The notes: generated by a model not told the origin, from the sequence alone. DNA of 25,078 bases from Desulfobacterales bacterium S5133MH16 (GCA_001751005.1 MAXL01000040.1:1-25078), one strand, 5' to 3'; positions 7,078-15,196 are shown, numbered from the stretch's first letter. Numbers and translations: made by a program.

Positions 7078-7218
7078 GTGTCCATCCATAAATAGTCTTT
7101 TTGCCCAATCTCTGCGTTATGCTCAAAATATAATCCTCGAAATATCAACTATATGTCTGCGGTTATTTTTTTCGCATGCCTTGATCTTGAACAAAAATCC
7201 TCATTTATGGATGTACAC
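7078..7218. repeat. Palindromic intergenic element A, flanked by 7-bp direct repeats
   Basis: The ends are a 16-bp inverted repeat with one mismatch: GTGTCCATCCATAAAT (7078-7093) and ATTTATGGATGTACAC (7203-7218). GAACTAG occurs at 7072-7078 and again at 7219-7225, directly at the borders. The interior has CCCAATCTCTGCG, AATCCTCGAAATATC, TGTCTGCGGTTA and CATGCCTTGATCTTGAA, which are shared in part with the elements at 8611 and 21012. It fills the gap between nif3 and the zinc-ribbon gene. Confidence 0.8.
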
Positions 7219-7255
7219 GAACTAGAGTTTGAAGCGCCTGAGATCCATTATTTAA

Positions 7256-8374
7256 TTATAATACCATAAAGGGATCATTTTCAAGTCCATATGCCTCAAC
7301 TTTTACATAAATTCCGTGTTTAGACAAAACTTTTTCAAGCCGACTCGCAAGCACATCGACGATCAAATGCTCCGATGCAAAGTGCCCGATATCAATAAGA
7401 CCCAGATTTGCGGCTTCTACAGCTCTTGCGTCGTGATATCGCAAATCTCCGCTGATATAAACCTGGGCTCCGGATGAAATAAAATTATTCATCAAGCTTG
7501 AACCGCTTCCCGTACATACAGCTGCCGTGTTTACAATTAAATCAGGATTTCCTGCAATTTTTACTAAGTTAAGCCCCAATTTTTCTTTAATTGATCGCGC
7601 AAAGGATATAAGGTTTGTGCTTTCACCAAGATTTCCGATGCGGCCGGAACCTTGCCGGTCTTCATTTTTTAGCAGTGGATATATATCATATGCCATCGTC
7701 TCATAAGGATGAATTTTCCTAACATGTTCGATAACACTGTTTAGGTCACTCTTTCGTACAATTGTTTCGATTCTGATTTCATCGGCATGGGTAATTTCAC
7801 CGACTTTACCGGCAAACGGCTTTGATAAAGATCCCGGTCTATATGTACCTGTACCTTTGTTTCTAAACGAACAGCAGGTATACGAACCTATTTCACCGGC
7901 CTTTGTTTCAAAAATCGAATTTAGAATCTGTTGTTCATACGCCACAGGTACATACAATACCAGTTTGTAATGTTCTGTTGCACCGACCTTCCCGAGCACT
8001 TTCAGATTTTTAATCCCAATCCGTTGTGCAAGTATATCGTTCAAGCCATCAATTGCATTGTCAAGGTTGGTATGAGCTGAAAATATAGCCATATGATGCT
8101 GAATCGCCTTTTGAATTATAGCGCCGACAGCCGTATTTAAATTGATAGACCTTAAAGGATGAAATATTAGAGGGTGATGCGTAATTAAAAGGTCAACATC
8201 ATTTCTACAGGCATCATTGACCACATCCGGACCAGGGTCCAGGGAAATCCAGATCTTTCGAACCGGCCAGTCCTTTTGTCCAACCTGCAGTCCCACATTA
8301 TCCCATTCTTCTGCAAGCCGGATGGGTGCAATGGTCTCCATTGCCTTAATGATATCAAAAATTTTTGTTTCCAT
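7256..8374 (-). CDS. Nif3-like dinuclear metal-centre protein (YbgI/GTP cyclohydrolase I type 2 family)
   Basis: The 372-residue product has the two-half Nif3 fold that forms a hexameric toroid with a dinuclear metal site. Metal ligands are visible as H66/H67 in DLLITHHPLIF, D105 in SAHTNLDNA, and H331 and E335 in GHFASEH. Residues about 133-235 are the CutA/PII-like insertion found in the long bacterial form (as in B. cereus and S. aureus homologues), which E. coli YbgI lacks. Biochemical function is not established; annotations as GTP cyclohydrolase are unproven. The ATG at 8374 has only a weak Shine-Dalgarno. The gene is preceded by a small palindromic repeat in its leader (8398-8458). Confidence 0.93.
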   Translation of the reverse strand: METKIFDIIKAMETIAPIRLAEEWDNVGLQVGQKDWPVRKIWISLDPGPDVVNDACRNDVDLLITHHPLIFHPLRSINLNTAVGAIIQKAIQHHMAIFSAHTNLDNAIDGLNDILAQRIGIKNLKVLGKVGATEHYKLVLYVPVAYEQQILNSIFETKAGEIGSYTCCSFRNKGTGTYRPGSLSKPFAGKVGEITHADEIRIETIVRKSDLNSVIEHVRKIHPYETMAYDIYPLLKNEDRQGSGRIGNLGESTNLISFARSIKEKLGLNLVKIAGNPDLIVNTAAVCTGSGSSLMNNFISSGAQVYISGDLRYHDARAVEAANLGLIDIGHFASEHLIVDVLASRLEKVLSKHGIYVKVEAYGLENDPFMVL

Positions 8375-8397
8375 AACATCGCTCTACAATTTTCATT

Positions 8398-8458
8398 GCC
8401 ACTAAAACACCAAGGCACGAAGAAAGATTAATAAATTTATCCTTTGTGACTTTGTGGC
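8398..8458. repeat. Short palindromic repeat F upstream of nif3
   Basis: GCCACTAAAACACCAAGG (8398-8415) and CCTTTGTGACTTTGTGGC (8441-8458) are complementary at 14 of 18 positions. I recall similar CACCAAGGCACGAAG / CTTTGTGnCTTTGTGGC repeats as frequent in environmental Deltaproteobacteria genomes. It is unrelated in sequence to the larger elements in this window. Confidence 0.55.
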
Positions 8459-8492
8459 AAATTTTTTTTGGTTCAACTTTCAATCAACAAAA

Positions 8493-8523
8493 AAAGCGTG
8501 GCCATTTGCTTTAACCACGCTTT
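8493..8523 (-). terminator. Intrinsic terminator-like hairpin
   Basis: AAAGCGTGG (8493-8501) and CCACGCTTT (8515-8523) form a perfect 9-bp stem around 13 nt, followed on the minus strand by TTTTTTTG. It would end transcription coming from the tRNA/rpoD direction before nif3. On the plus strand the tail (GACTCTTTTG) is weaker. Confidence 0.7.
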
Positions 8524-8649
8524 GACTCTTTTGAATTTTTAGCCCGCAAGTTTCATTAACAATACCGAAAGGTAGGCATAAGATCATGTCATTTTATTAT
8601 TCAATCATAAAGACCTTTGCAAAACGCCCCCTTTTGCCCAATCCCTGCG

Positions 8650-8685
8650 CCTGCCCCGTGGAATGCGTAGCCTATTCCTCTGGGG
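8650..8685. repeat. Nested mini-hairpin in the left arm of element B
   Basis: CCCC...GGGG (8654-8657 and 8682-8685) and GGAAT...ATTCC (8660-8664 and 8674-8678) pair. It starts CTGCCCCGT and ends CTGGGG, as does the second nested hairpin. Element A lacks this stretch, so it looks inserted. Confidence 0.55.
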
Positions 8686-8730
8686 TCAGGCTCAAATTTT
8701 AATCCTCAAAATACTCAAGGTATTCCTGAC

Positions 8731-8761
8731 TGCCCCGTAGGTCCGGTAGATCGTACTGGGG
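8731..8761. repeat. Nested mini-hairpin in the right arm of element B
   Basis: CCCCGTA (8733-8739) pairs with TAC-T-GGGG (8754-8761) with one bulged base. It has the same CTGCCCCGT start and CTGGGG end as the left-arm hairpin but a different loop. It interrupts what in element A reads CTGCGGTTA. Confidence 0.55.
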
Positions 8762-8869
8762 TGGTTAAAATTTTCGCCTTCCTTGGTCTTGAATAAAATT
8801 GAATGTTTTTCAAAGGTCTCTCATGGTAAGGGAAAAAAATATGGGCTTAAAAAAAGTCCGCAATAAAAA

Positions 8870-8945
8870 TGGTGGGCCCACCTGGAATCGAACCAGGGAC
8901 CGACCGGTTATGAGCCGGTGGCTCTGCCAGCTGAGCTATGGGCCC
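8870..8945 (-). tRNA. tRNA with CAU anticodon, probably tRNA-Ile2
   Basis: The minus strand folds as a 76-nt tRNA with encoded CCA: acceptor GGGCCCA/TGGGCCC, D-arm AGCTCAGCTGGCAGAGC, anticodon stem ACCGG/CCGGT with loop CTCATAA (CAU), T-arm CCTGG-TTCGAAT-CCAGG. CAU could be elongator Met, initiator, or Ile read after lysidine modification. C1-A72 mispairing of an initiator is absent. C4-G69 and C5-G68 in the acceptor stem match the known TilS recognition pairs, so Ile2 is favoured. A likely promoter is at 8966-8996. Confidence 0.93.
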
Positions 8946-8965
8946 ACAGGGCCACATAAAGGTAA

Positions 8966-8996
8966 ATTATGTAACTTCAGAAAATTATTTTGTCAA
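8966..8996 (-). promoter_or_regulatory. Probable sigma-70 promoter for the tRNA
   Basis: On the minus strand there is TTGACA (8996-8991) and CATAAT (8971-8966) with a 19-bp spacer; TACATA at 17 bp is an alternative -10. The -35 box touches the rpoD stop codon. The predicted start point is about 15 nt before the tRNA 5' end. Confidence 0.5.
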
Positions 8997-8997
8997 G

Positions 8998-10767
8998 CTA
9001 TGTTTGCTCTAAGTTCTCTATAAAACTTTTCAGCTTCCGACTTCTGGTAGGATGTCTAAGTTTTCTCAGGGCTTTGGCTTCTATCTGTCTGATTCTTTCA
9101 CGGGTCACTGCAAAATCCTGTCCCACTTCTTCTAGAGTGTGGTCCGCCTTTTCACCAATACCGAACCGCATACGCAATACTTTTTCCTCACGCGGGGTCA
9201 ATGTTGCAAGAACCTTCCTCGTCTGTTCAGCAAGGTTCAGACTTACAGCAGCATCCGAAGGCAACATGAACTTTTTATCTTCTATGAAATCACCGAGATG
9301 GCTATCCTCTTCCTCACCGATAGGCGTCTCCAGCGATATGGGTTCTCTTGCAATCTTTAAAACCTTACGCACTTTGAATAAGGGAATTTCCATCTTTTCC
9401 GCTATCTCTTCAGGAGTGGGCTCTCGCCCAAGCTCCTGTACAAGGTACCTGGATGTGCGAATAAGTTTGTTTATTGTTTCAATCATATGGACCGGAATCC
9501 GGATGGTTCTTGCCTGATCAGCAATTGCCCGTGTTATGGCCTGTCTTATCCACCATGTGGCATATGTACTGAATTTATATCCACGGCGATATTCGAATTT
9601 GTCGACAGCTTTCATAAGACCGACATTCCCTTCCTGGATCAAATCTAAAAACTGAAGGCCTCTGTTGGTATATTTTTTTGCTATACTGACCACCAGACGC
9701 AAATTGGCCTTGGTCAGCTCACTTTTGGCGATTTTTGCTCTAAAGCGCCCTTCTTCAATATTAGACACAATTCTTTTTAATGTCCTGTTTTTTGCTTTAA
9801 TGGCATATTCCCTACCACCAAGCTGATCCTGAATATTTTTCAGGTCTTCAAACAGTACAACGATTTCATCTTTGGATAGATCACAACGGGAACTGAGCCA
9901 TTTGGCAAACTTACTCTTTGTTTTAAGGTTGGAACGAATCTCTGTGATTGATGCATTAACTGTATCCGCACACATCAAAATCATTCGATTCATGGAATCC
10001 ATCCATTCTATCTGCTCCCGGATAAGCTTATCGATTTTATCTAAAACGCCTATTTCAAAACGCCAATCTTTAAGCAACTCGAAAATTTTTTTATTCCTGC
10101 GAGAGATACACCTTCTTATACGACGCTTTTCATCGAGGTCCGGATCAGAAGAAAAAAGTTTTTCCCTGTATGTTCTGTTTTCATCATCAATAGCTTTAAT
10201 TAAATGGACGGTACTTAAATAATTTTCGATCTGAATCGCTTCCTCAACATATGCATCTCCCTCCTCAATCTCCCGAACATCCCTTAAAACTCGCCTGGGA
10301 CGCAATTCGCCGTTTTCTATCTTTCGCCCGAGTTCTAAAATGCATTCTACCCCTATGGTCGTATCTATCAGTGCTTTTAAGATTTCCTGTTCACCGGCTT
10401 CTATCTCCTTTGCAATAACAACTTCTCCCTCTCGACTCAAAAGGGTCACCAAGCCCATCTCTCTCAAATACATTTTAACAGGGTCGGTTACGGAACCATA
10501 ATCAGAAACAGAAGTATCAGAAATCTTGACCTTTTTTACTTTGGTCGGCAACTTGGTCTTTTTTTCGTCTATTATTTCAATATCATGATCATCAAACATC
10601 ATCAGGGTTTCATCAATCTGTTCAGAAAGCATATCATCTGGAAGCGCCTTATTAATTTCATCAAAAGTTAAAAACCCCTGCTTTTTTCCTTTGGAAATCA
10701 ACTTTTCAAGAGTCTTTTTGGGAATCTTTTTTGTTTTTTTCCGATTATTAGCAGATTTCTTTGCCAT
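8998..10767 (-). CDS. rpoD: RNA polymerase primary sigma factor RpoD
   Basis: The 589-residue product contains region 1.1 (about 15-80), region 1.2 (DPVKMYLREMGLVTLLSREG, about 95-114), a charged non-conserved spacer (about 130-330), and region 2 with core-binding and -10-recognition segments (NLRLVVSIAKKYTNRGLQFL; FSTYATWWIRQAITRAIADQ). It ends with region 3 and region 4 (LTPREEKVLRMRFGIG and the -35 helix TRERIRQIEAKALRKL). The full set of regions identifies the housekeeping sigma-70. It lies 39 bp after dnaG on the same strand with AGGAGGC before the ATG, so it is co-transcribed with the primase gene, the classic macromolecular-synthesis pair. rpsU is not in front of dnaG here. Confidence 0.98.
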   Translation of the reverse strand: MAKKSANNRKKTKKIPKKTLEKLISKGKKQGFLTFDEINKALPDDMLSEQIDETLMMFDDHDIEIIDEKKTKLPTKVKKVKISDTSVSDYGSVTDPVKMYLREMGLVTLLSREGEVVIAKEIEAGEQEILKALIDTTIGVECILELGRKIENGELRPRRVLRDVREIEEGDAYVEEAIQIENYLSTVHLIKAIDDENRTYREKLFSSDPDLDEKRRIRRCISRRNKKIFELLKDWRFEIGVLDKIDKLIREQIEWMDSMNRMILMCADTVNASITEIRSNLKTKSKFAKWLSSRCDLSKDEIVVLFEDLKNIQDQLGGREYAIKAKNRTLKRIVSNIEEGRFRAKIAKSELTKANLRLVVSIAKKYTNRGLQFLDLIQEGNVGLMKAVDKFEYRRGYKFSTYATWWIRQAITRAIADQARTIRIPVHMIETINKLIRTSRYLVQELGREPTPEEIAEKMEIPLFKVRKVLKIAREPISLETPIGEEEDSHLGDFIEDKKFMLPSDAAVSLNLAEQTRKVLATLTPREEKVLRMRFGIGEKADHTLEEVGQDFAVTRERIRQIEAKALRKLRHPTRSRKLKSFIENLEQT

Positions 10768-10806
10768 AAACTTTAGCCTCCTGCAAACTCCGGTCGTTTC
10801 TTTTTA

Positions 10807-12654
10807 TTATTTTAACAGTGCCATTTTCTTTTTTTCAGTTAATAGCGCCATTTTTTGTTTTTGATTCAATAATTTTACAAGCAACTCAAGGTCGTTGTCC
10901 TTTTCCGCCGCCTTTATTTTTTCTAATAATTTCTTTTCATTTTTCCTTCGGATCGACTCAAATCGGGTGATAATGCCAATACATGCGTCATGATCCCATA
11001 TATTTTCTTCAATTGCCAGAGAGGCAACAATGCTTCTTTGTTCTTTTTTTTCAATTAAATTTATAATATCGGATAATTGCATTTCTGATTTATCTTTGTG
11101 CTTCAAAAGCAATTGTCCAATCGATTTTAAGGCATTATTTTCAAAAAGTTCGAGTATATTACGCTCACTTATTTCGGATAAAATTTGAGGAAACTGAAGC
11201 ATCATTGCTATGATCTGGCGCTCCAGTTTGTCCCATTTGCCTTTAAAGGCTTTTTCTTGAACCTTATCCGGAACACTTGTTTTGTGCCGGCCGAGGCTAA
11301 AACCAGTGTTTGGCCAAGTTGGCCTTTTATCTCTATCTCTATTTCGAAGCGATATTTTCCTGATCTTTTCATGAACAGCGAATTCATCAATGTTTATACA
11401 CTCAGCAAGTTCTTTGATATATAAAGATCTTCGTACGTTATCAGTAATCGATCCCAAAGGCTCTTTCATCTCTGAAATCACACGGATTTTTCCTTCAATG
11501 GAAAGCCCGTGCTTTTTCACGGCGGAATCCATGAGAAAGGGGATAATACCCTTGGCTCTGGAAGCGAGTTCCAGAAAGGATTCAACTCCGAATTCGAATA
11601 GATATGAATCCGGATCATATCCATCAGGTAAAACAATAATTTGAGCATTAATATATGCTTTGTCAAATACCTCTATGCTTCTCTGAGATGCTTTGATACC
11701 TGCATCGTCTGAATCAAACACAAGTATTATCCTGCCATCTTTTCCGATAAAACCCTTAAGAAGCTGAACATGTTTGGGTGTAAGGGATGTGCCTAAAGTT
11801 GCAACTGAATTCTGAAAACCATGCTGATGAAGTGCTAATAGATCAAAATATCCCTCGACGATGTAAACCCTTTCATCCTCCCTGCATTTGTTTTTTGCCA
11901 AGTGCAAACCGTATAAAGAACGACTTTTGTTATATACTGGTGTTTCCGGAGAATTAAGGTATTTTGGCAGGGAATCATCCATTACCCGTCCGCCAAAACC
12001 GATCCCCTGCATGTTTAAATCAAAGATCGGGAATATTAAACGATCTCTGAAACGATCGTAAAAACCGCTCTTTTCTTTTCTTGAAACAATCAGGCCGGCT
12101 TTTTCAACAAGATCAAGAGAAATATTCTTTTTTTTAAAAAAGCGTAATAGATTATCCCAACCTTTGGGTGCATACCCCAGATTAAAATTGTCGAATATCT
12201 CTTTGTTTATTCCCCGTTTCTTAACATATCCCATTGCTCGTTTTCCTGAAATAACATCGAGAAATTGCTTACGAAAAAACTCCATGGCCTGTCTGTTCAC
12301 GGCAAAAAGACTTTCCCTTTGGCTTATTCGTCGTTTTTGCTCCGGAGACAGTGTATCGGTCGGGATATCGATTCCATATCGTACGGCAAGCATTTTGGCA
12401 GCATCAGGAAAAGAAATGCCATCGTGTTTCATAAGAAAACTAAAAACATTCCCACCCGAAGCACACCCGAAGCAATAGAATATCTGTTTTTCCGGGCTAA
12501 CTGTAAAAGACGGAGTTTTTTCAGAGTGGAACGGGCAAAGGCCAACATAGTTCTTCCCGGTCTTTTTCAGAAGCACAACTTCCGAAACGACTTCAACGAT
12601 ATCGGCCGTATTCTTAATTTCTGAAACCTTATCTTCAGGAATATAAATTGTCAA
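10807..12654 (-). CDS. dnaG: DNA primase DnaG
   Basis: DnaG synthesises RNA primers at the replication fork. Order: N-terminal CHC2 zinc-binding domain (CPFHSEKTPSF then CFGCASGGN; ligands C40, H43, C61, C64), catalytic core, TOPRIM fold with the acidic residues in VYIVEGYFD (Glu near 267) and LVFDSDDAG (Asp near 314 and 316), and a C-terminal helicase-interacting region. About 615 residues, normal length. The start is a TTG at 12654 with GGAGG 9 nt upstream; an earlier in-frame TTG at 12663 touches that GGAGG and is unlikely. The last residues repeat a short unit (QKMALLTEKKKMALLK). rpoD follows after 39 bp. Confidence 0.97.
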   Translation of the reverse strand: MTIYIPEDKVSEIKNTADIVEVVSEVVLLKKTGKNYVGLCPFHSEKTPSFTVSPEKQIFYCFGCASGGNVFSFLMKHDGISFPDAAKMLAVRYGIDIPTDTLSPEQKRRISQRESLFAVNRQAMEFFRKQFLDVISGKRAMGYVKKRGINKEIFDNFNLGYAPKGWDNLLRFFKKKNISLDLVEKAGLIVSRKEKSGFYDRFRDRLIFPIFDLNMQGIGFGGRVMDDSLPKYLNSPETPVYNKSRSLYGLHLAKNKCREDERVYIVEGYFDLLALHQHGFQNSVATLGTSLTPKHVQLLKGFIGKDGRIILVFDSDDAGIKASQRSIEVFDKAYINAQIIVLPDGYDPDSYLFEFGVESFLELASRAKGIIPFLMDSAVKKHGLSIEGKIRVISEMKEPLGSITDNVRRSLYIKELAECINIDEFAVHEKIRKISLRNRDRDKRPTWPNTGFSLGRHKTSVPDKVQEKAFKGKWDKLERQIIAMMLQFPQILSEISERNILELFENNALKSIGQLLLKHKDKSEMQLSDIINLIEKKEQRSIVASLAIEENIWDHDACIGIITRFESIRRKNEKKLLEKIKAAEKDNDLELLVKLLNQKQKMALLTEKKKMALLK

Positions 12655-12842
12655 AAAGACCAACCTCCATCGCTATGAAACCGGAAAGACTGACAATAAC
12701 GGAAGGATCGTAAATGGAATGAAGTTTTGCACATGTATGTATGTGCTTAAGTTGATATAATTGAAGATCTGTATCTATTTTATAGATAAGTTCCATCAAA
12801 AATTAAGTTTTAATAATCATAAATTTTTAAGATTAATCTTAT

Positions 12843-12871
12843 AAATTAATTATTAAAGTTAATTTTGTCAA
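12843..12871 (-). promoter_or_regulatory. Candidate promoter for dnaG-rpoD
   Basis: TTGACA on the minus strand (12871-12866) is followed after 17 bp by TAATTT (12848-12843). The surrounding gap 12664-12928 is strongly AT-rich, and this is the only perfect -35 hexamer in it on this strand. The -10 box is weak. Confidence 0.4.
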
Positions 12872-12928
12872 GAATTTTTATTAGTATTTAAATCAATTCA
12901 ATTAGTTATACTTGACACCTAAATCCTG

Positions 12929-13651
12929 TTATTTTGCAATTTCAATGGCCTCTTTAAGATTCAGACTCCCGCTGTATAACGCTCTGCCCGTGATAACACC
13001 CACAACCCCTGCTTCTTTTAACGGTAGAATATTTTTAATATCTTGTATTGTTGAGACGCCGCCGGAAGCAACCACAGGTATGGAAACAGCTTCTGCCAGA
13101 CGCCGGGTTTCATCAATGTTTGGACCTGTCTGCATCCCATCTCTGTGGATGTCTGTAAAATTGATCGCGGTGACACCGCAATCCTCAAACTGTTTTGCAA
13201 GATCCACAGCCCTAACTTTAGTGGTTTTTGTCCACCCCTCGATTGCAACAAGCCCGTTTCGCGCATCAATGCCTACAACAATCCTGCCGGGGAATTCCTT
13301 GCACACGTCTTTCACAAAATTTGGGTTTCGAATCGCTTGTGTGCCAATAATGACCCTTTGAACACCAAGATCCAATACCAACCGGACCGTTTTTTCGTTT
13401 CTGATTCCACCGCCCACCTGAATATGCGCAGTTACGCGCTCTATAATGTTCCTTATAGAATTTAAGTTTTGCGGACTTTTTTCAATGGCGCCGTCAAGAT
13501 CAATCACATGAATAATTTCCGCACCTTCATCCTCCCACCTCTTTGCCATAGCAGCAGGATCATCTGAAAAAACCGTTTCTTCATCCATACGCCCCTGAAG
13601 AAGTCGCACACATTTTCCTTTTTTTATATCAACCGCAGGAATTATAATCAT
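12929..13651 (-). CDS. hisA: Phosphoribosylformimino-5-aminoimidazole carboxamide ribotide isomerase (HisA)
   Basis: HisA catalyses the fourth step of histidine synthesis, an Amadori rearrangement of ProFAR to PRFAR. The 240-residue TIM barrel begins MIIIPAVDIKKGKCVRL with catalytic D8. Duplicated phosphate-binding loops are seen at IQVGGGIRN and VVASGGVST, and the second catalytic Asp is in NFTDIHRDGM (HisA rather than HisF). The ATG is 5 nt after the stop of the lipoprotein gene. hisH and hisF, usually adjacent, are missing downstream, where the dnaG promoter region begins. Confidence 0.97.
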   Translation of the reverse strand: MIIIPAVDIKKGKCVRLLQGRMDEETVFSDDPAAMAKRWEDEGAEIIHVIDLDGAIEKSPQNLNSIRNIIERVTAHIQVGGGIRNEKTVRLVLDLGVQRVIIGTQAIRNPNFVKDVCKEFPGRIVVGIDARNGLVAIEGWTKTTKVRAVDLAKQFEDCGVTAINFTDIHRDGMQTGPNIDETRRLAEAVSIPVVASGGVSTIQDIKNILPLKEAGVVGVITGRALYSGSLNLKEAIEIAK

Positions 13652-13656
13652 TATGT

Positions 13657-14373
13657 TTAGTGTTTTGGTTCAGCTTTATTTGAGAAAGGAAAGCTCTTAA
13701 GAATATCTTTGAGACCAGACACAGCCATCTCATTTGCAGTAATCCATTTAGCCTTTCTTTGCAAAAAGGAGCCCAGTTGAAAAAGGTTTTCAGATAACGG
13801 TCGCTGAGTTTCATCAAAATGATTGTTCCATAATAAATGACCATCTGCCACACGGATAAGATGGATATCAAATGCCACAGAGGCAGGCAGATCGACCGAA
13901 TATTTGCCTCCCACACGTTCCCTGAAACGAAAAATATACCCTGACAATACCCAATCGGCCTTAAGGATACGTCCTGTTTCTACCAACAAATCTCGTTCCG
14001 ACAACCTTTTTTGATCCTCTGATAAAAGATCCGACACCACTCCCTGAGACTGACTTGCGGGTATCAGCTGAATATCTCTTCGGTCCTTCAATAAAACAAA
14101 CAGCTGCTCCGTAAGCAGATGTTCTACATCTTCAGCAACCTCCCCTGTCATGAAAACCTTTCCACAGATCGGGCAACGGGAATTTACATTTTCACCATAC
14201 ACTGCGGCCATGTTTTTAAAAGGAAAAATCAGAATTTTTTCTTTGCCTGATGTGGAGAGAACATTTTCCTTGACCACGATATTTTTTGTACATCCCGGCA
14301 AACACAGTATAACCGTTAAAAGAAAAATATTAATCCATACGGTTGCTCTATTTTTGAAATTATTTTTATACAT
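13657..14373 (-). CDS. Lipoprotein with CxxC motif, between hisB and hisA
   Basis: The 238-residue product has a charged N-terminus, a hydrophobic core and lipobox LPGC (lipidated Cys28), so it is an exported lipoprotein. The mature part starts with a beta strand, KILIFPFKNM, like the TolB-N/CsgG/LpoB-type fold, and includes CPICG (C67 and C70), unusual for an exported protein and suggesting a metal site or disulfide. Later segments (ETGRILKADWVLSGYI; VAFDIHLIRVADGHLLWNNH) are typical of lipoproteins of this fold. It is packed 2 nt after hisB and 5 nt before hisA, so it is co-transcribed with histidine genes without an obvious functional link. The specific function is unknown. Confidence 0.8.
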   Translation of the reverse strand: MYKNNFKNRATVWINIFLLTVILCLPGCTKNIVVKENVLSTSGKEKILIFPFKNMAAVYGENVNSRCPICGKVFMTGEVAEDVEHLLTEQLFVLLKDRRDIQLIPASQSQGVVSDLLSEDQKRLSERDLLVETGRILKADWVLSGYIFRFRERVGGKYSVDLPASVAFDIHLIRVADGHLLWNNHFDETQRPLSENLFQLGSFLQRKAKWITANEMAVSGLKDILKSFPFSNKAEPKH

Positions 14374-14375
14374 GA

Positions 14376-14963
14376 TTACAAAACACCTTTTGAAGACCGA
14401 ATGCCCGTTAATCGCCCATCAAAAGAAGTTGCCTGATCCAGAGCCCTCGCCATGGTTTTGAAAATAGATTCAATAACATGATGCTCATTTTCGCCGTAAA
14501 GAACATTTACATGCAGATTCATTCCGCCCCGATTTGAAAACGCCCTTAAAAATTCCTTTGTAAGAGATGTGAAATTGTTCCCTCCCGTATCTGCTTTTTG
14601 GGGAACATTATAAACCAGAAAGGGACGTTTTGACAAGTCAGCGGCAACAGAAGATAAGGCATCATCCATGGGTGTAACAGCATGGCCGAATCGTTTTATT
14701 CCCTTTCTATCGCCGAGAGCCTTATCAAAAGCATCCCCCAGAACAAGACCCACATCTTCTACTGTGTGATGGAAATCTACATCAATATCTCCGGTGGCAT
14801 CAATGTAAAGATCAAAAAATCCATGAACGCTAAAGAGCGTCAGCATATGATCGAAAAAAGGGATTCCTGTGGATATTTTATTTTTCCCACCGCCGTCTAA
14901 ATTAAGCTCCATACGAATTCGGGTTTCTTTTGTTTCACGCTCAACCATAGCTGTACGTTTCAT
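14376..14963 (-). CDS. hisB: Imidazoleglycerol-phosphate dehydratase (HisB)
   Basis: HisB dehydrates imidazole glycerol phosphate to imidazole acetol phosphate. At 195 residues it is the monofunctional form without a phosphatase domain. The manganese-binding repeats are visible: GIPFFDHML (about 33-41), FHHTVEDVG (about 64-72) and the second-half ENEHHVIESIF (about 159-169). The ATG at 14963 has AAGGAA upstream; an internal ATG at 14948 is possible. It is the first gene of hisB-lipoprotein-hisA, downstream of tRNA-Ala. Confidence 0.97.
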   Translation of the reverse strand: MKRTAMVERETKETRIRMELNLDGGGKNKISTGIPFFDHMLTLFSVHGFFDLYIDATGDIDVDFHHTVEDVGLVLGDAFDKALGDRKGIKRFGHAVTPMDDALSSVAADLSKRPFLVYNVPQKADTGGNNFTSLTKEFLRAFSNRGGMNLHVNVLYGENEHHVIESIFKTMARALDQATSFDGRLTGIRSSKGVL

Positions 14964-15104
14964 AATATTATTGTTCCTTGCTTGTATGTTTTTTGTTTGA
15001 CCTCGCGCTGCATTTACGGCAAACGCACGAGTGTTTTTATAGACTTTGGTGCAGTAGCATTAGATATCACATAAATGATCGGTGTTAATTAGTTAAGGGA
15101 GATT

Positions 15105-15180
15105 TGGTGGAGATGAAGGGAATCGAACCCTCGACCTCGGCGTTGCGAACGCCGCGCTCTCCCAACTGAGCTACATCCCC
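15105..15180 (-). tRNA. tRNA-Ala (CGC anticodon)
   Basis: The minus strand gives GGGGATG...CATCTCC-A-CCA with the G3-U70 pair that marks alanine tRNAs, D-arm AGCTCAGTTGGGAGAGC, anticodon stem CGGCG/CGCCG with loop TTCGCAA (CGC, reads GCG), and a T-arm GAGGG-TTCGATT-CCCTT. It is 76 nt with the CCA encoded. Confidence 0.95.
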
Positions 15181-15196
15181 ACAAAACAGTCACTAT

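Larger units (their letters stand above)
8611..8819. repeat. Palindromic intergenic element B with two nested hairpins
   Basis: Ends AGACCTTTGCAAAACG (8611-8626) and TGTTTTTCAAAGGTCT (8804-8819) are complementary at 14 of 16 positions. The interior shares TTTTGCCCAATC, TGCG, GCTCAAA, TAATCCTC and CCTTG-TCTTGAA with element A. Relative to A it carries two extra GC-rich pieces, at about 8650-8685 and 8731-8761. It occupies much of the 495-bp gap between nif3 and the tRNA. Confidence 0.8.

Noticed and set aside
8185..8418. 77-codon minus-strand frame overlapping the nif3 start
   Set aside because: It is a shadow of nif3 in another frame with no family features.
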